Source of the DNA: Streptomyces sp. NRRL F-5123
GTDB lineage: Bacteria; Actinomycetota; Actinomycetes; Streptomycetales; Streptomycetaceae
Reading direction: 5' to 3'
DNA: 64,000 bases
Assembly: GCF_000721495.1 (NCBI RefSeq)
Contig: NZ_JOHY01000009.1
Coordinates: 124,001-188,000, forward strand
Position numbers and translations under genes: made by a program. This document shows positions 46,110-53,388 of the stretch, piece after piece (the stretch's first letter is position 1; every line of letters starts with the position of its first letter). The notes beneath the pieces were generated by a model that saw only the letters and a list, made by a program, of their open reading frames with translations, ran no database searches and was not told the DNA's origin.

Positions 46110-46856
46110 GTGGCGGAAACCGCCCTGTCGGAATCTGTGGTCGGAACACCTGACGTCTGGCGGCTGCGCGCCCGCGGATGCTGGGCGGAAGCCGCGGCGC
46201 TGCTCGCACCGCACTGCGCCGACGACCCGGGAGCCGCACGCCAGCGGGCGGAGATCCTCATCGAGGGCTGCTTCTACCACCTCGACGGCTGGGCCGAGGC
46301 CGAGGACGCGCTGCGCGTCGCCGAGGCGATGGCCGGCACCGACGAGGAACGCGGCGCAGCCGCCTCCGAACGCGGCTACCTCGCCTACGGCGCGACCCTC
46401 CACCACGTACGCGACCGCGCCGACGAGGCCCGCTCCGCCTTCGGGCGCAGCGCCGCACTCCTCTCCCCCAGCTCCCCCGGGCGCCCGCTGCTCGACTTCC
46501 GCCGCGGGCTCGTCGCCGAGCACATCGCCGCCAACCCCGCCGCCGCCCGCGCCGCCTACCGCCGCGCCCACGCCGGCGCGGTGGCCCACGGCAACACCTT
46601 CCTGACCTCCTTCACCTGGCGCCACCTCGCCGGCCTCGCCGCGGCGGACGGCGACATCGCCGAGGCCCGCCACGGCTTCGCCGAATCCCTCCGCCTCCGG
46701 GTGGCCCTCGGCCACCTCGTCGGCACGGCCCCCGCGCTCCTCTCCCTCGCCGAGGTCTCCCCCGACGACGAGGCCGCCCCCCTGCGCGCCGAAGCGACCC
46801 GCCTCTTCACCCTCCTCGGCGCCATCCCGACCTGGCTGGCCCCGTCACTGCGCTGA
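46110..46856 (+). CDS. TPR-like helical repeat protein of unknown function
   Basis: A 248-residue, Ala-rich, all-helical protein with repeated helix pairs that look like divergent TPRs (ADEARSAFGRSAALL, AAARAAYRRAHAGAVAHGN, IAEARHGFAESLRLRVALG). No signal peptide or catalytic motif is seen. GTG at 46110 with GGGGGAG close upstream. It stands alone between pucR and a repeat-rich gap; function unknown. Confidence 0.7.
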   Translation: MAETALSESVVGTPDVWRLRARGCWAEAAALLAPHCADDPGAARQRAEILIEGCFYHLDGWAEAEDALRVAEAMAGTDEERGAAASERGYLAYGATLHHVRDRADEARSAFGRSAALLSPSSPGRPLLDFRRGLVAEHIAANPAAARAAYRRAHAGAVAHGNTFLTSFTWRHLAGLAAADGDIAEARHGFAESLRLRVALGHLVGTAPALLSLAEVSPDDEAAPLRAEATRLFTLLGAIPTWLAPSLR

Positions 46857-47252
46857 GCTCTCCCGCTCTCCCGCTCTCCCGCTTTCCCGGCGGGACGCAC
46901 CGGGCTTCCACATACGGTGACTTGCGCGACCGCCCGCCGGTGGGGGCTTGTCGCGCAGTTCTCCCCCAGGGCTTCGCCTGGGAGGTACCCCCACGCGCCC
47001 CTGAAACGCTCGCCCCCGCCAGCAAGCCTGCCCCGCAAGGGGAAGCGCCCGCAGAGGCTCGCACATACCGCGCAGGGCAACGAACCAGGGGCGCGTGGGG
47101 GTGCCTCCCGGGCGAAGCCCTGGGGGAGAACTGCGCGCACAGCCACCCACGGGCGGGCGGGTCCGGTTCGTACCGCGTTGGGGCTCACGGTGTGTAGGAG
47201 GCCAGCGTGCCCGGCGCCCGGGAGTGGTACATGGCGTGGCTGGCCCGCGGAC
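46857..47252. other. Non-coding gap with several repeats
   Basis: About 400 bases, no gene. It holds an 8-base microsatellite (CTCTCCCG-type units, 46858-46889), a large inverted repeat (46953-47136), and the first copy of a 27-base duplication of the end of the neighbouring epimerase gene (47184-47210). Confidence 0.75.
46953..47136. repeat. Large inverted repeat, 51-bp arms (dispersed element)
   Basis: Arms 46953-47003 and 47086-47136 are close reverse complements with an 82-base centre. Their sequence starts GCGCAGTTC and ends CGCCCCTG, as in the element at 20955-21067 and the short copy at 51345-51366. Confidence 0.8.
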
Positions 47253-47278
47253 TCACGGTGTGTAGGAGGCCAGCGTGC
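47184..47278. repeat. 27-bp direct repeat duplicating the 3' end of the epimerase gene
   Basis: 47184-47210 and 47252-47278 are identical over 27 bases. The second copy encodes the last residues TLASYTP and stop of the OleD-like gene; the first is a detached copy 41 bases beyond it. Confidence 0.85.
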
Positions 47279-48152
47279 GGGTGGGGGTCCAGCCCTGGGC
47301 CTGCGCGCGGGAGGTGTCGAGGACGAGTCCGCGGGCGAGCTGGTCGACCGCGTAGCGGGTGAGGGCCGGTTCGCGGCCGGGCCGCGCGCGGGCCAGCGCC
47401 TCGGCCCCCCGCGCGGCGGCGCGGGCCAAGGGCACGGGCACGTGCCGCACCCTCGCCCGTACGCCGTGGGCCGAGAGCACGCACCCCACCGCCGCGTCCC
47501 GCCCGTACGCCGCCGCGTCGGCGATGTTGTACGCGCCCGGCGCCCACCCGTCCGCGGCCAGGCACGCCTCCGCGAGGTTCTCCACCGCCGTGAGGCTCAT
47601 CCGCACGTCACCGCCCGGCAGCAGCAGCACTCCCCCGCGCACCCGCGCGAGCAGCCGCGGCACGAGGTGCGGGTCCCCGGCGCCGTAGACGGCCCGGGGG
47701 CGCAGCACGACCGCGCCCGCCGCGAGGGCCAGCGCCTCGCCCGCCGCCTTCGTGCGGCCGTACGCGTTGAGCTGGTCGCGTACGGGATGGCCCTCCCCGA
47801 CGGGGACGCCCGGACGCACGACGGGCGCGTAGACGCTCGCGCTGCTCACCCACACCACGGGCCGCCCGGCGGCGGCCCGTAGCAGCCGCGCGGTGCCGGC
47901 CACGTTGACCGCGTGCATCACGGCCTCCGCCGCCGAGCCCGGCACGGGGTCGCCGACGGCGGCTGCGCAGTGGACGACGACGTCCGCCCCGCCCAGGTCC
48001 GGCACCTCGCGCGCCGCGTCCCACGGCACGTGCCGCCCGACGGGTCCGGGCCGGCGCCCCACGCACAGCACCCGTGCGCCCCGCGCCGCCGCCTCGGCCG
48101 CGACGTACGCCCCGCAGAAGCCGCTCGCGCCGGTCACGGCGACGGTGGTCAC
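47253..48152 (-). CDS. NAD(P)-dependent epimerase/dehydrogenase, OleD-like
   Basis: A 299-residue extended short-chain reductase. The cofactor loop is VTGASGFCGAYVA at the N-terminus, the catalytic pair is Y-x3-K in NAYGRTKAAGE, and SSASVYAP supplies the Ser. In the ole pathway OleD reduces the beta-keto acid made by OleA to a beta-hydroxy acid, and the OleA- and OleC-like genes upstream suggest that role. GTG at 48152 overlaps the P450 stop (GTGA). Confidence 0.82.
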   Translation of the reverse strand: MTTVAVTGASGFCGAYVAAEAAARGARVLCVGRRPGPVGRHVPWDAAREVPDLGGADVVVHCAAAVGDPVPGSAAEAVMHAVNVAGTARLLRAAAGRPVVWVSSASVYAPVVRPGVPVGEGHPVRDQLNAYGRTKAAGEALALAAGAVVLRPRAVYGAGDPHLVPRLLARVRGGVLLLPGGDVRMSLTAVENLAEACLAADGWAPGAYNIADAAAYGRDAAVGCVLSAHGVRARVRHVPVPLARAAARGAEALARARPGREPALTRYAVDQLARGLVLDTSRAQAQGWTPTRTLASYTP

Positions 48153-49231
48153 CGCCCCGACCTCACCACGAGCGTCCGCCACCCGGGCAGCGCCGCCCGC
48201 CGGTCCACCCGCGCCCGTACGACGGCGGGACGGTACGGCGCGAGCGCGGCGAGCACGTCGTCGAGCTGCGCACGCGCCAGCCGCGCCCCCGGGCACGCGT
48301 GGCTCCCGGCGCCGAACACCAGCTGCGCCACCGCGGGCGGCGCCGGGTCGCGCACGTCCGGCGGCAACCGGTGGGCGAGCACTGCGTGCCGCGCGACGAG
48401 CACGAGGCGGTCCCCGCGGCGCACCGGGCAGCCGCCCAGCTCCGCGTCCCCGGCGGCCACCCGCGGCAGCACCGGCGAGGGGGCGGTCGCCCGCAGCAGC
48501 TCGCTCACGAGCGCGGCCCGCGTTCGGGCCGCCTCCGCGTACGCCCACCACCCCGCCTCCGCACACCACGCCGCGGCGCGCGGCACCGCGGCGACCGTCG
48601 TGTTCACCCCGGCCACCGCGAGCACGGCGGGCACCCCGCCCGCCCCTTCCGGGCCCAGCAGCGACGCGAGCCGGGCCGCCGCCTCCGCCGCCCTTCTTCC
48701 CGCGAACGGCTTGCGCGGGCCCGGCAGTTCGGCCCGCACGGCCGCCGCGGCCGCCACGCCCGCCGCCTCCGCCACGGCCTCCGGCGGCGCCACCACCCCG
48801 AGCAGCGCGCACACCGTCGCGCCCGCCATCTCGCGGGCCAGCGGCACGAGATCCACCTCCTGCCCCGCGGCGAGCGGCGCGAGGCGCCGGTCCAGGACCG
48901 CACGCCACACCGGCCGCAGCCGCTCCACCCCCGCAGCCCCGAGACCCTCCGCGACCGCGCGCCGGCTGCCCCGGTGCTCACCGCCCTCCTCGTCGAACAG
49001 CCCCCCGCCGGCGCCCAGTTCCCGCACCGCCCCGCCCGTCGTGCCGGCCGCGGCACGATCCAGCGGCACCCGCGTCAGCGCCTCCTTGTACGCCTGCGCA
49101 CCGTTCACGACCACGGTCCGCCCCACCCTCACCACGTCCCTCCCCCGGGCCGCCCCGAGCACCGCGAACAACACGGGATGAGCCCTCCCGTACACCCGCC
49201 GGTCCCGCCGCCGAGCGGCCCTTTCCCCCAT
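48149..49231 (-). CDS. Cytochrome P450
   Basis: A 360-residue P450, somewhat short for the bacterial class. The heme-Cys loop FGAGSHACPGARLAR is intact and ELLR supplies the ExxR motif. The I-helix reads AGVNTT, with Asn in place of the usual acidic residue before the Thr pair, which may change oxygen activation. No ferredoxin gene is near. ATG at 49231 with GGGAGGGAAAGG upstream. Probably decorates the product of the Ole-like enzymes. Confidence 0.88.
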   Translation of the reverse strand: MGERAARRRDRRVYGRAHPVLFAVLGAARGRDVVRVGRTVVVNGAQAYKEALTRVPLDRAAAGTTGGAVRELGAGGGLFDEEGGEHRGSRRAVAEGLGAAGVERLRPVWRAVLDRRLAPLAAGQEVDLVPLAREMAGATVCALLGVVAPPEAVAEAAGVAAAAAVRAELPGPRKPFAGRRAAEAAARLASLLGPEGAGGVPAVLAVAGVNTTVAAVPRAAAWCAEAGWWAYAEAARTRAALVSELLRATAPSPVLPRVAAGDAELGGCPVRRGDRLVLVARHAVLAHRLPPDVRDPAPPAVAQLVFGAGSHACPGARLARAQLDDVLAALAPYRPAVVRARVDRRAALPGWRTLVVRSGR

Positions 49232-49255
49232 GACCTTTCCCTCCCTCTTCCGGTA

Positions 49256-49613
49256 TGCCTGCGGTGTGAGCCGCTGCCGTGCCCGCGCCCGGCTCGCGGC
49301 GCCTCCGGCGGGGGGGTTCCCACCCCCGCCACCCGTGCGGCTCGGACGTCGGTTCTCTTCCCCCTGTGGGGCGCATTCGCCGTCGGGGGCGAGCCGCAGT
49401 CCCCGTCTTTCCTCACCCCCACCGGGCGGAACGCCGCCACTCCGGCCGGAGGGGGACGATCCGGGGGTGCCCCCGCAGGAATGCGCTTCCCAGTCCGGCA
49501 CCACCACCGGAAGAGGGTGAACGCGCATTCCGAGGAGGTACCCCCGGAGTGGCCCCCGACCCACCCACAGGTGGCACCGGCAGACGGCCAAGCACCCGCA
49601 CGGGCGGGCGGGC
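49256..49613. repeat. Dispersed intergenic repeat, copy 2 (interrupted by a 98-bp element)
   Basis: Matches the reverse complement of 34685-34951. The match breaks at CCGGAG (49446-49451) and resumes after a second CCGGAG (49544-49549). The intervening 98 bases also occur, without the surrounding repeat text, at 51189-51288. Confidence 0.8.
49452..49549. mobile_element. MITE-like palindromic element, 98 bp, with CCGGAG direct repeats
   Basis: The element has inner inverted arms (GGAATGCGC near 49478 and GCGCATTCC near 49523) and outer CCCCC-rich ends (GTGCCCCC/GTACCCCC). It is flanked by CCGGAG on both sides, while the uninterrupted repeat at 34.7 kb has this hexamer once, so it looks like an insertion with target duplication. 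It codes for nothing; any transposase must come from elsewhere. Confidence 0.65.
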
Positions 49614-49651
49614 ACCCCCACGCGAAGCCATGGGGGCGGGCAAAAACAAGC

Positions 49652-51118
49652 TCACCCGCGAAGCCGCTCCGCGGCCATCCGCGCCGCCGCCGCCCGATCC
49701 GGCTTGCGCGACCGCCCGCCCAGCGGAATATCCGCAAGGACCACCGCATCCGGCCGCGCCGTCCCCATCCGAGCGAGCGGCCCCGCCAGAGCCGCCCGTA
49801 CCTGCCCCGCGTCCGCCCCGGCGACGGGCTGGACGACGGCCACCAACCGCTCGTCGCCGTCCCCCGCCGGGACACCCACGAGCAGCGCCAGCTCCACACC
49901 GGCCACGTGCAGCGAGGGCTCGTACAGCCCCGGGTAGATGTTCTCGGCGCCCCGCAGCACCATGTCCTTCACCCGCCCTTCCAGGACGAGCCGCCCACCG
50001 CCCGTCCGCCCTCGGTCGCCGGTGGCGACCCACTCCTCCGGGGCCTCCCCCAGGTAGCGGTCCCGCGCGCCCGGACCGGCCAGCAGCAGTTGCCCGGCGT
50101 CGTCCGTGCGGGCGCGCACGCCGGGCAGCGGGGCGCCGACGAGATCGCCGGGGCCCCCGTACGCGGCCTTCTCCGCCTGCTCGACCGCGGCAGCCGGGAA
50201 GAGCTCGGTGAGCGCGTAGACGCCCCACGCCTCGTCGGCGCCCGCCCGCCGGACGCGGGTGAGGAGGTCGGCGCTCGCCGGGGCGGAGCCCGTCCACACC
50301 CGGCCGGTGAAGGCGGCGCCCTCCGCCAGCGCCCGCCGCAGCTGAGGGGGCGTCAAGTAGGTGGCCTGCGGGGCGAGTCGGCGCAGTTGCCGGGCGAGGG
50401 CGCGCGGTGAGCGGGCGGGCAGGGCGACGGGCGCGCCGGAGGCGAGGGAGGGGACGAGGACGAAGAAGGTCCCGCCGAGCACGGGCCGGTCCGCGGCGGG
50501 GCGGACGAGTTCGGCGACGGTACGCATGCCCGCGGCGAGCGAGGCCCGGGTGTGGACCACGGCGCGCGGCCGCGACGCCGTACCGGAGGTGAAGACGATC
50601 GCGGCGTCCCCGTCGCCCTCCACCGGCCGCGGCAGGACACCCGAGCGCACCCCGGCGTCCAGCGCGGGCGCGCAGCCCGGCAAGCGCGGCCCCACCGTGG
50701 CGACGGGCCCCAGCTCGGCCAGGTCCGGCAGCGCCAGATGCGCCCGCCGCGCGAGCGGGCGCGCCCAACCGGCGACCGCCTGTGCGGTGGCGTCGGCGAG
50801 CACGACCTCGGGCCGCGCGAGCGCCAGCCGCGCCCGCAGCACATCGGGCCCGGCGCCGGGATCCAGCACCGCCCCCCGCGCCCCGAGCCGGTGCACGGCC
50901 AGCAGCACGGCCAACGCCCGCGGACCCGGCCGCACGGCCACCCCCACCGTCCCGCCCGCCCCGATCCCCCGCGCGTGCAGCGCCGCGGCGTACCGTTCCG
51001 CCAGATCGGCCAACTCCCCGCGGGTGACGGCAGTCCGCACGCCCCCGTTCCACCCGGCCCGCAACACAGCAGGCCTCTGCGGCGCCTTGCGCAACCCCCG
51101 CGCGAGTTCGTCCAGCAC
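49652..51118 (-). CDS. AMP-binding ligase, OleC-like (beta-lactone synthetase type)
   Basis: A 488-residue ANL-superfamily protein. The P-loop is VFTSGTASRPRAVVHTRAS (usual Lys replaced by Arg), followed by YALTELFP, TGDRGR, and the OleC-like stretch VKDMVLRGAENIYPGLYEP; the catalytic Lys lies in GGRSRKPDR. In the ole pathway OleC converts a beta-hydroxy acid to a beta-lactone with ATP. The IYPGLYEP text and the neighbouring OleA- and OleD-like genes favour this over a simple acyl-CoA ligase. GTG at 51118. Confidence 0.8.
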   Translation of the reverse strand: MLDELARGLRKAPQRPAVLRAGWNGGVRTAVTRGELADLAERYAAALHARGIGAGGTVGVAVRPGPRALAVLLAVHRLGARGAVLDPGAGPDVLRARLALARPEVVLADATAQAVAGWARPLARRAHLALPDLAELGPVATVGPRLPGCAPALDAGVRSGVLPRPVEGDGDAAIVFTSGTASRPRAVVHTRASLAAGMRTVAELVRPAADRPVLGGTFFVLVPSLASGAPVALPARSPRALARQLRRLAPQATYLTPPQLRRALAEGAAFTGRVWTGSAPASADLLTRVRRAGADEAWGVYALTELFPAAAVEQAEKAAYGGPGDLVGAPLPGVRARTDDAGQLLLAGPGARDRYLGEAPEEWVATGDRGRTGGGRLVLEGRVKDMVLRGAENIYPGLYEPSLHVAGVELALLVGVPAGDGDERLVAVVQPVAGADAGQVRAALAGPLARMGTARPDAVVLADIPLGGRSRKPDRAAAARMAAERLRG

Positions 51119-51188
51119 GATCCAGTTCCCCCTATGACGAAGCCGAGTTCGAACATCACCCCCACCGACGGAACAGCCGCTCCTACGC

Positions 51189-51288
51189 CCGGAGGGGGAC
51201 GGTGCGGGGTGCCCCCGCAGGAATGCGCCGGTAGTGCCTCACCAACTCGACAAGAGGGCGAAGGCGCGTTCCGAGGAGGTGCCCCGTG
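51189..51288. mobile_element. MITE-like palindromic element, second copy
   Basis: The ends match the 98-base element at 49452-49549 (GGTGCCCCCGCAGGAATGCGC on the left reduced to matching arms, GTTCCGAGGAGGT on the right); the centre has diverged. No clear flanking duplication is seen here. Confidence 0.6.
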
Positions 51289-51344
51289 GCGGCACCCGCC
51301 CCCACCCACCGGGCGGAAAGCGCGATGCCCCGCCGGGTGACAAC

Positions 51345-51366
51345 CAGGGGCGCGAGGAACTGCGCG
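51345..51366. repeat. Short GCGCAGTTC-type dispersed repeat
   Basis: A compact 22-base form of the CAGGGGCGCG-GAACTGCGCG arm, as found within 20955-21067 and 46953-47136. Confidence 0.65.
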
Positions 51367-51447
51367 CTCAACCCCCACCCACAGGAAGGTCGCACGACAA
51401 ACCGCACCACCCACCCCGTAGCGCAACCGCAACCGCGCAACCGCACC

Positions 51448-52188
51448 TCACCGCGGATCCTCCCCCCGCTCCCCCGCCCCGCGGTCCAGGTACCAGCGAG
51501 CCGTCCCCACGACCCCGTACGCCCGCAGCCTCCGCGTCGAGTTCTCGACGACCATGCCCCGTGCGTGCACGATCGCAGCGGTGTGCCGCCGCACGCGGTT
51601 CAGGAAGAGGCGGTCCGTCGGCGACGGACGCCTGGGCATGCCCCCCACCGCCTCGTAGAGAGCCGCGGTGACGGCCATGTTGTTGCCGGCGTGCATGCGG
51701 TACGGCGCGAGGTAGCCGCGGCCGCGCCGGTGCGCGGGGCGGAGGCGGCCGAAGAGCGCGGCGACGCGTACCAGGGCCCGGAAGGCCGCACGCCCGAGCG
51801 CCCCGTGCTCGTCGCGGCGCGCGTCGATGCGGCCGCAGACGAGCCCAGCGCCGTGCCGGAGCGCGTCGCGCGCCGCCGCGGTCCAGTCGGGCCGCGGCAG
51901 GCAGTCCGCGTCGGTGCGGGCGAGCAGCGTGGCCCCGCCCCGTATCGCGTAGCGGAAACCGGTGTCGACGGCGCAGCCGACCCCCTTGTCGGATTCGTGC
52001 AGGACGTGCACGGGGAAGGGCGCCCAGCGGGCGAAGTCGCAGGCGAGCGCGGACGTGCCGTCCGTGGAGGCGTTGTCGACGACGACGAGCGTGAAGTCCC
52101 GGTCCCGCTGCGCGGCGAGCGCTTCCAGCGTGCTGCCGATGCGCGCGGCCTCCTGGTAGGCGGGGACGACGACCCACAGCGCGGTCAC
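51448..52188 (-). CDS. Glycosyltransferase family 2
   Basis: A 246-residue GT-A fold enzyme: VVVPAYQEAARIGSTLEAL at the start, VVVDNASTDGTSALA, then the metal-binding DTDAD-like motif ARTDADCLPRPDW. It would transfer a sugar or polyprenyl-linked sugar to an acceptor. I use the GTG at 52188, which overlaps the stop of the OleA-like gene (GTGA); a GTG at 52200 would add four residues. Its coupling to the OleA-like gene suggests glycosylation of that product. Confidence 0.85.
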   Translation of the reverse strand: MTALWVVVPAYQEAARIGSTLEALAAQRDRDFTLVVVDNASTDGTSALACDFARWAPFPVHVLHESDKGVGCAVDTGFRYAIRGGATLLARTDADCLPRPDWTAAARDALRHGAGLVCGRIDARRDEHGALGRAAFRALVRVAALFGRLRPAHRRGRGYLAPYRMHAGNNMAVTAALYEAVGGMPRRPSPTDRLFLNRVRRHTAAIVHARGMVVENSTRRLRAYGVVGTARWYLDRGAGERGEDPR

Positions 52189-53270
52189 GCCTTCTCCCAC
52201 ACCATCGTCATGACGCTCGCACCGCCGCCGAGCCCGACGAAGAGCACCCGGTCGCCGGCCGCGAGCCCGCCGTGGACCCGGTCGAGCTGGACGCCGAGCG
52301 TGGCGCTGGCCATGTTGCCGAGTTCGGGGACGGTGACGACGAGCCGGTCGCGCGGCACCCCGGTGAGTTCCACGAAGCGGTCCAGGTACGGCAGGGTGAC
52401 CTGGTGGACGAGGACGTGGCGGAAGTCGTCCCAGCCCAGCCCGGTGCGCTCGCGCATGCGGTCGAGCACGCGCATGCCGAACCGCTCGAAGACGGTGCGC
52501 AGTTGGCTGCCGTCACCGTGGAAGTAGGTGTGCTCGTCGCCGCGCGGGTGGCGCGAGCCGCCGCCGAAGATGCCGCCGAGCGGCCAGTGTTCGGAGCGGG
52601 TCTCGGTGTCGACGTCGAGGATGCCGCCGCGCGCGACGGGTTCGACGACGACGGCGGCGCCCGCGTCACCGAAGGTGTAGCCGGCGAAGCCGTCCTTGAG
52701 CTGGTCGGGGCCGGACGGTGCGTGCCGTACGGCGCGGCTGGGGGTCTCGCCGGTGACGACGAGGGCGCGGCGGGCGCGCCCGGCGAGGATCATCGCGCGG
52801 GCGGTGTCGATGCCGTTGACGAAGCTGTTGCAGGCGTTGGTGACGTCCAGCGCGTGGGCGCTGGAGCCGAGTTCGGCCTGGACGATGTGGGCGGTGGCGG
52901 GTTCGACGACGTCGCGGGTGGCGGAGGCGAAGACCAGGAGGTCGAGGTCGCCGGGCGCCAGTTCCGCGCGGGCGAGTGCGGTGCGGGCCGCGCGGACGGC
53001 GAGCGTGGAGGCGTACTCGCCCTCCCCGGCCGCGCGGCGGGTGGCGATCCCGGTGGCCCGCTCGACCATCCGCGGCGGCAGCCGCAGCCCCGCGGCCGCG
53101 CTGATCCGCTCCTGCAACTCGGCGGAGCTGACGCTCCGTTCGGGCAGCCATGCGGCTGCCGCGGTGATGCCCGCCCGTGTCGCGCGGGGCGCGGTGCCCT
53201 CGGCGGGGACGCGCCCCGTGCGGGGTGCGGAGCCCGCACGGGGCGCGGTGGTCCGGAAGTCCGATGCCAT
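52185..53270 (-). CDS. Ketosynthase III of OleA type (thiolase fold)
   Basis: A 361-residue condensing enzyme. The catalytic residues are C147 (VTNACNSF), H289 (LVHQVT) and N319 (ELGNMA). The 142- and 30-residue spacings agree with OleA and are longer than in FabH between Cys and His. RDVVEPATAH (E123) recalls the OleA glutamate region, and VVTGETPS follows as in OleA. OleA joins two fatty acyl-CoAs head to head to a beta-keto acid. A variable 30-residue tail precedes the fold. ATG at 53270; first gene of the Ole-like cluster. Confidence 0.85.
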   Translation of the reverse strand: MASDFRTTAPRAGSAPRTGRVPAEGTAPRATRAGITAAAAWLPERSVSSAELQERISAAAGLRLPPRMVERATGIATRRAAGEGEYASTLAVRAARTALARAELAPGDLDLLVFASATRDVVEPATAHIVQAELGSSAHALDVTNACNSFVNGIDTARAMILAGRARRALVVTGETPSRAVRHAPSGPDQLKDGFAGYTFGDAGAAVVVEPVARGGILDVDTETRSEHWPLGGIFGGGSRHPRGDEHTYFHGDGSQLRTVFERFGMRVLDRMRERTGLGWDDFRHVLVHQVTLPYLDRFVELTGVPRDRLVVTVPELGNMASATLGVQLDRVHGGLAAGDRVLFVGLGGGASVMTMVWEKA

Positions 53271-53388
53271 GCCGCGATGCTATGAGCGGATTCGAACGTC
53301 TTGCCTGAGTACGCGTACTCAACCGCCTTACGCCACGGCCTCATTGCGGCGTGCGGGCTGCACCCACCGCCCGCCGGCCGCCGGCGGC

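Larger units (their letters stand above)
49232..49651. other. Repeat-filled gap inside the Ole-like cluster
   Basis: About 420 bases between the P450 and the OleC-like ligase. It is almost entirely the dispersed repeat (49256-49613) with a 98-base palindromic insertion. No gene is supported. Confidence 0.75.
51119..51447. other. Repeat-filled gap between the ligase and the glycosyltransferase
   Basis: About 330 bases without a gene. It contains a second copy of the palindromic element (51189-51288), a fragment similar to the CACCGGGCGGAA part of the larger repeat (about 51307-51317), and a short GCGCAGTTC-type copy (51345-51366). Confidence 0.7.

Noticed and set aside
49279..50211. Long open frames of 300+ residues over the repeat region and the opposite strand of the OleC-like gene
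   Set aside because: They are Arg/Pro-rich translations caused by GC bias and by the repeats; similar peptides appear at 34.6 kb only because the DNA is repeated.
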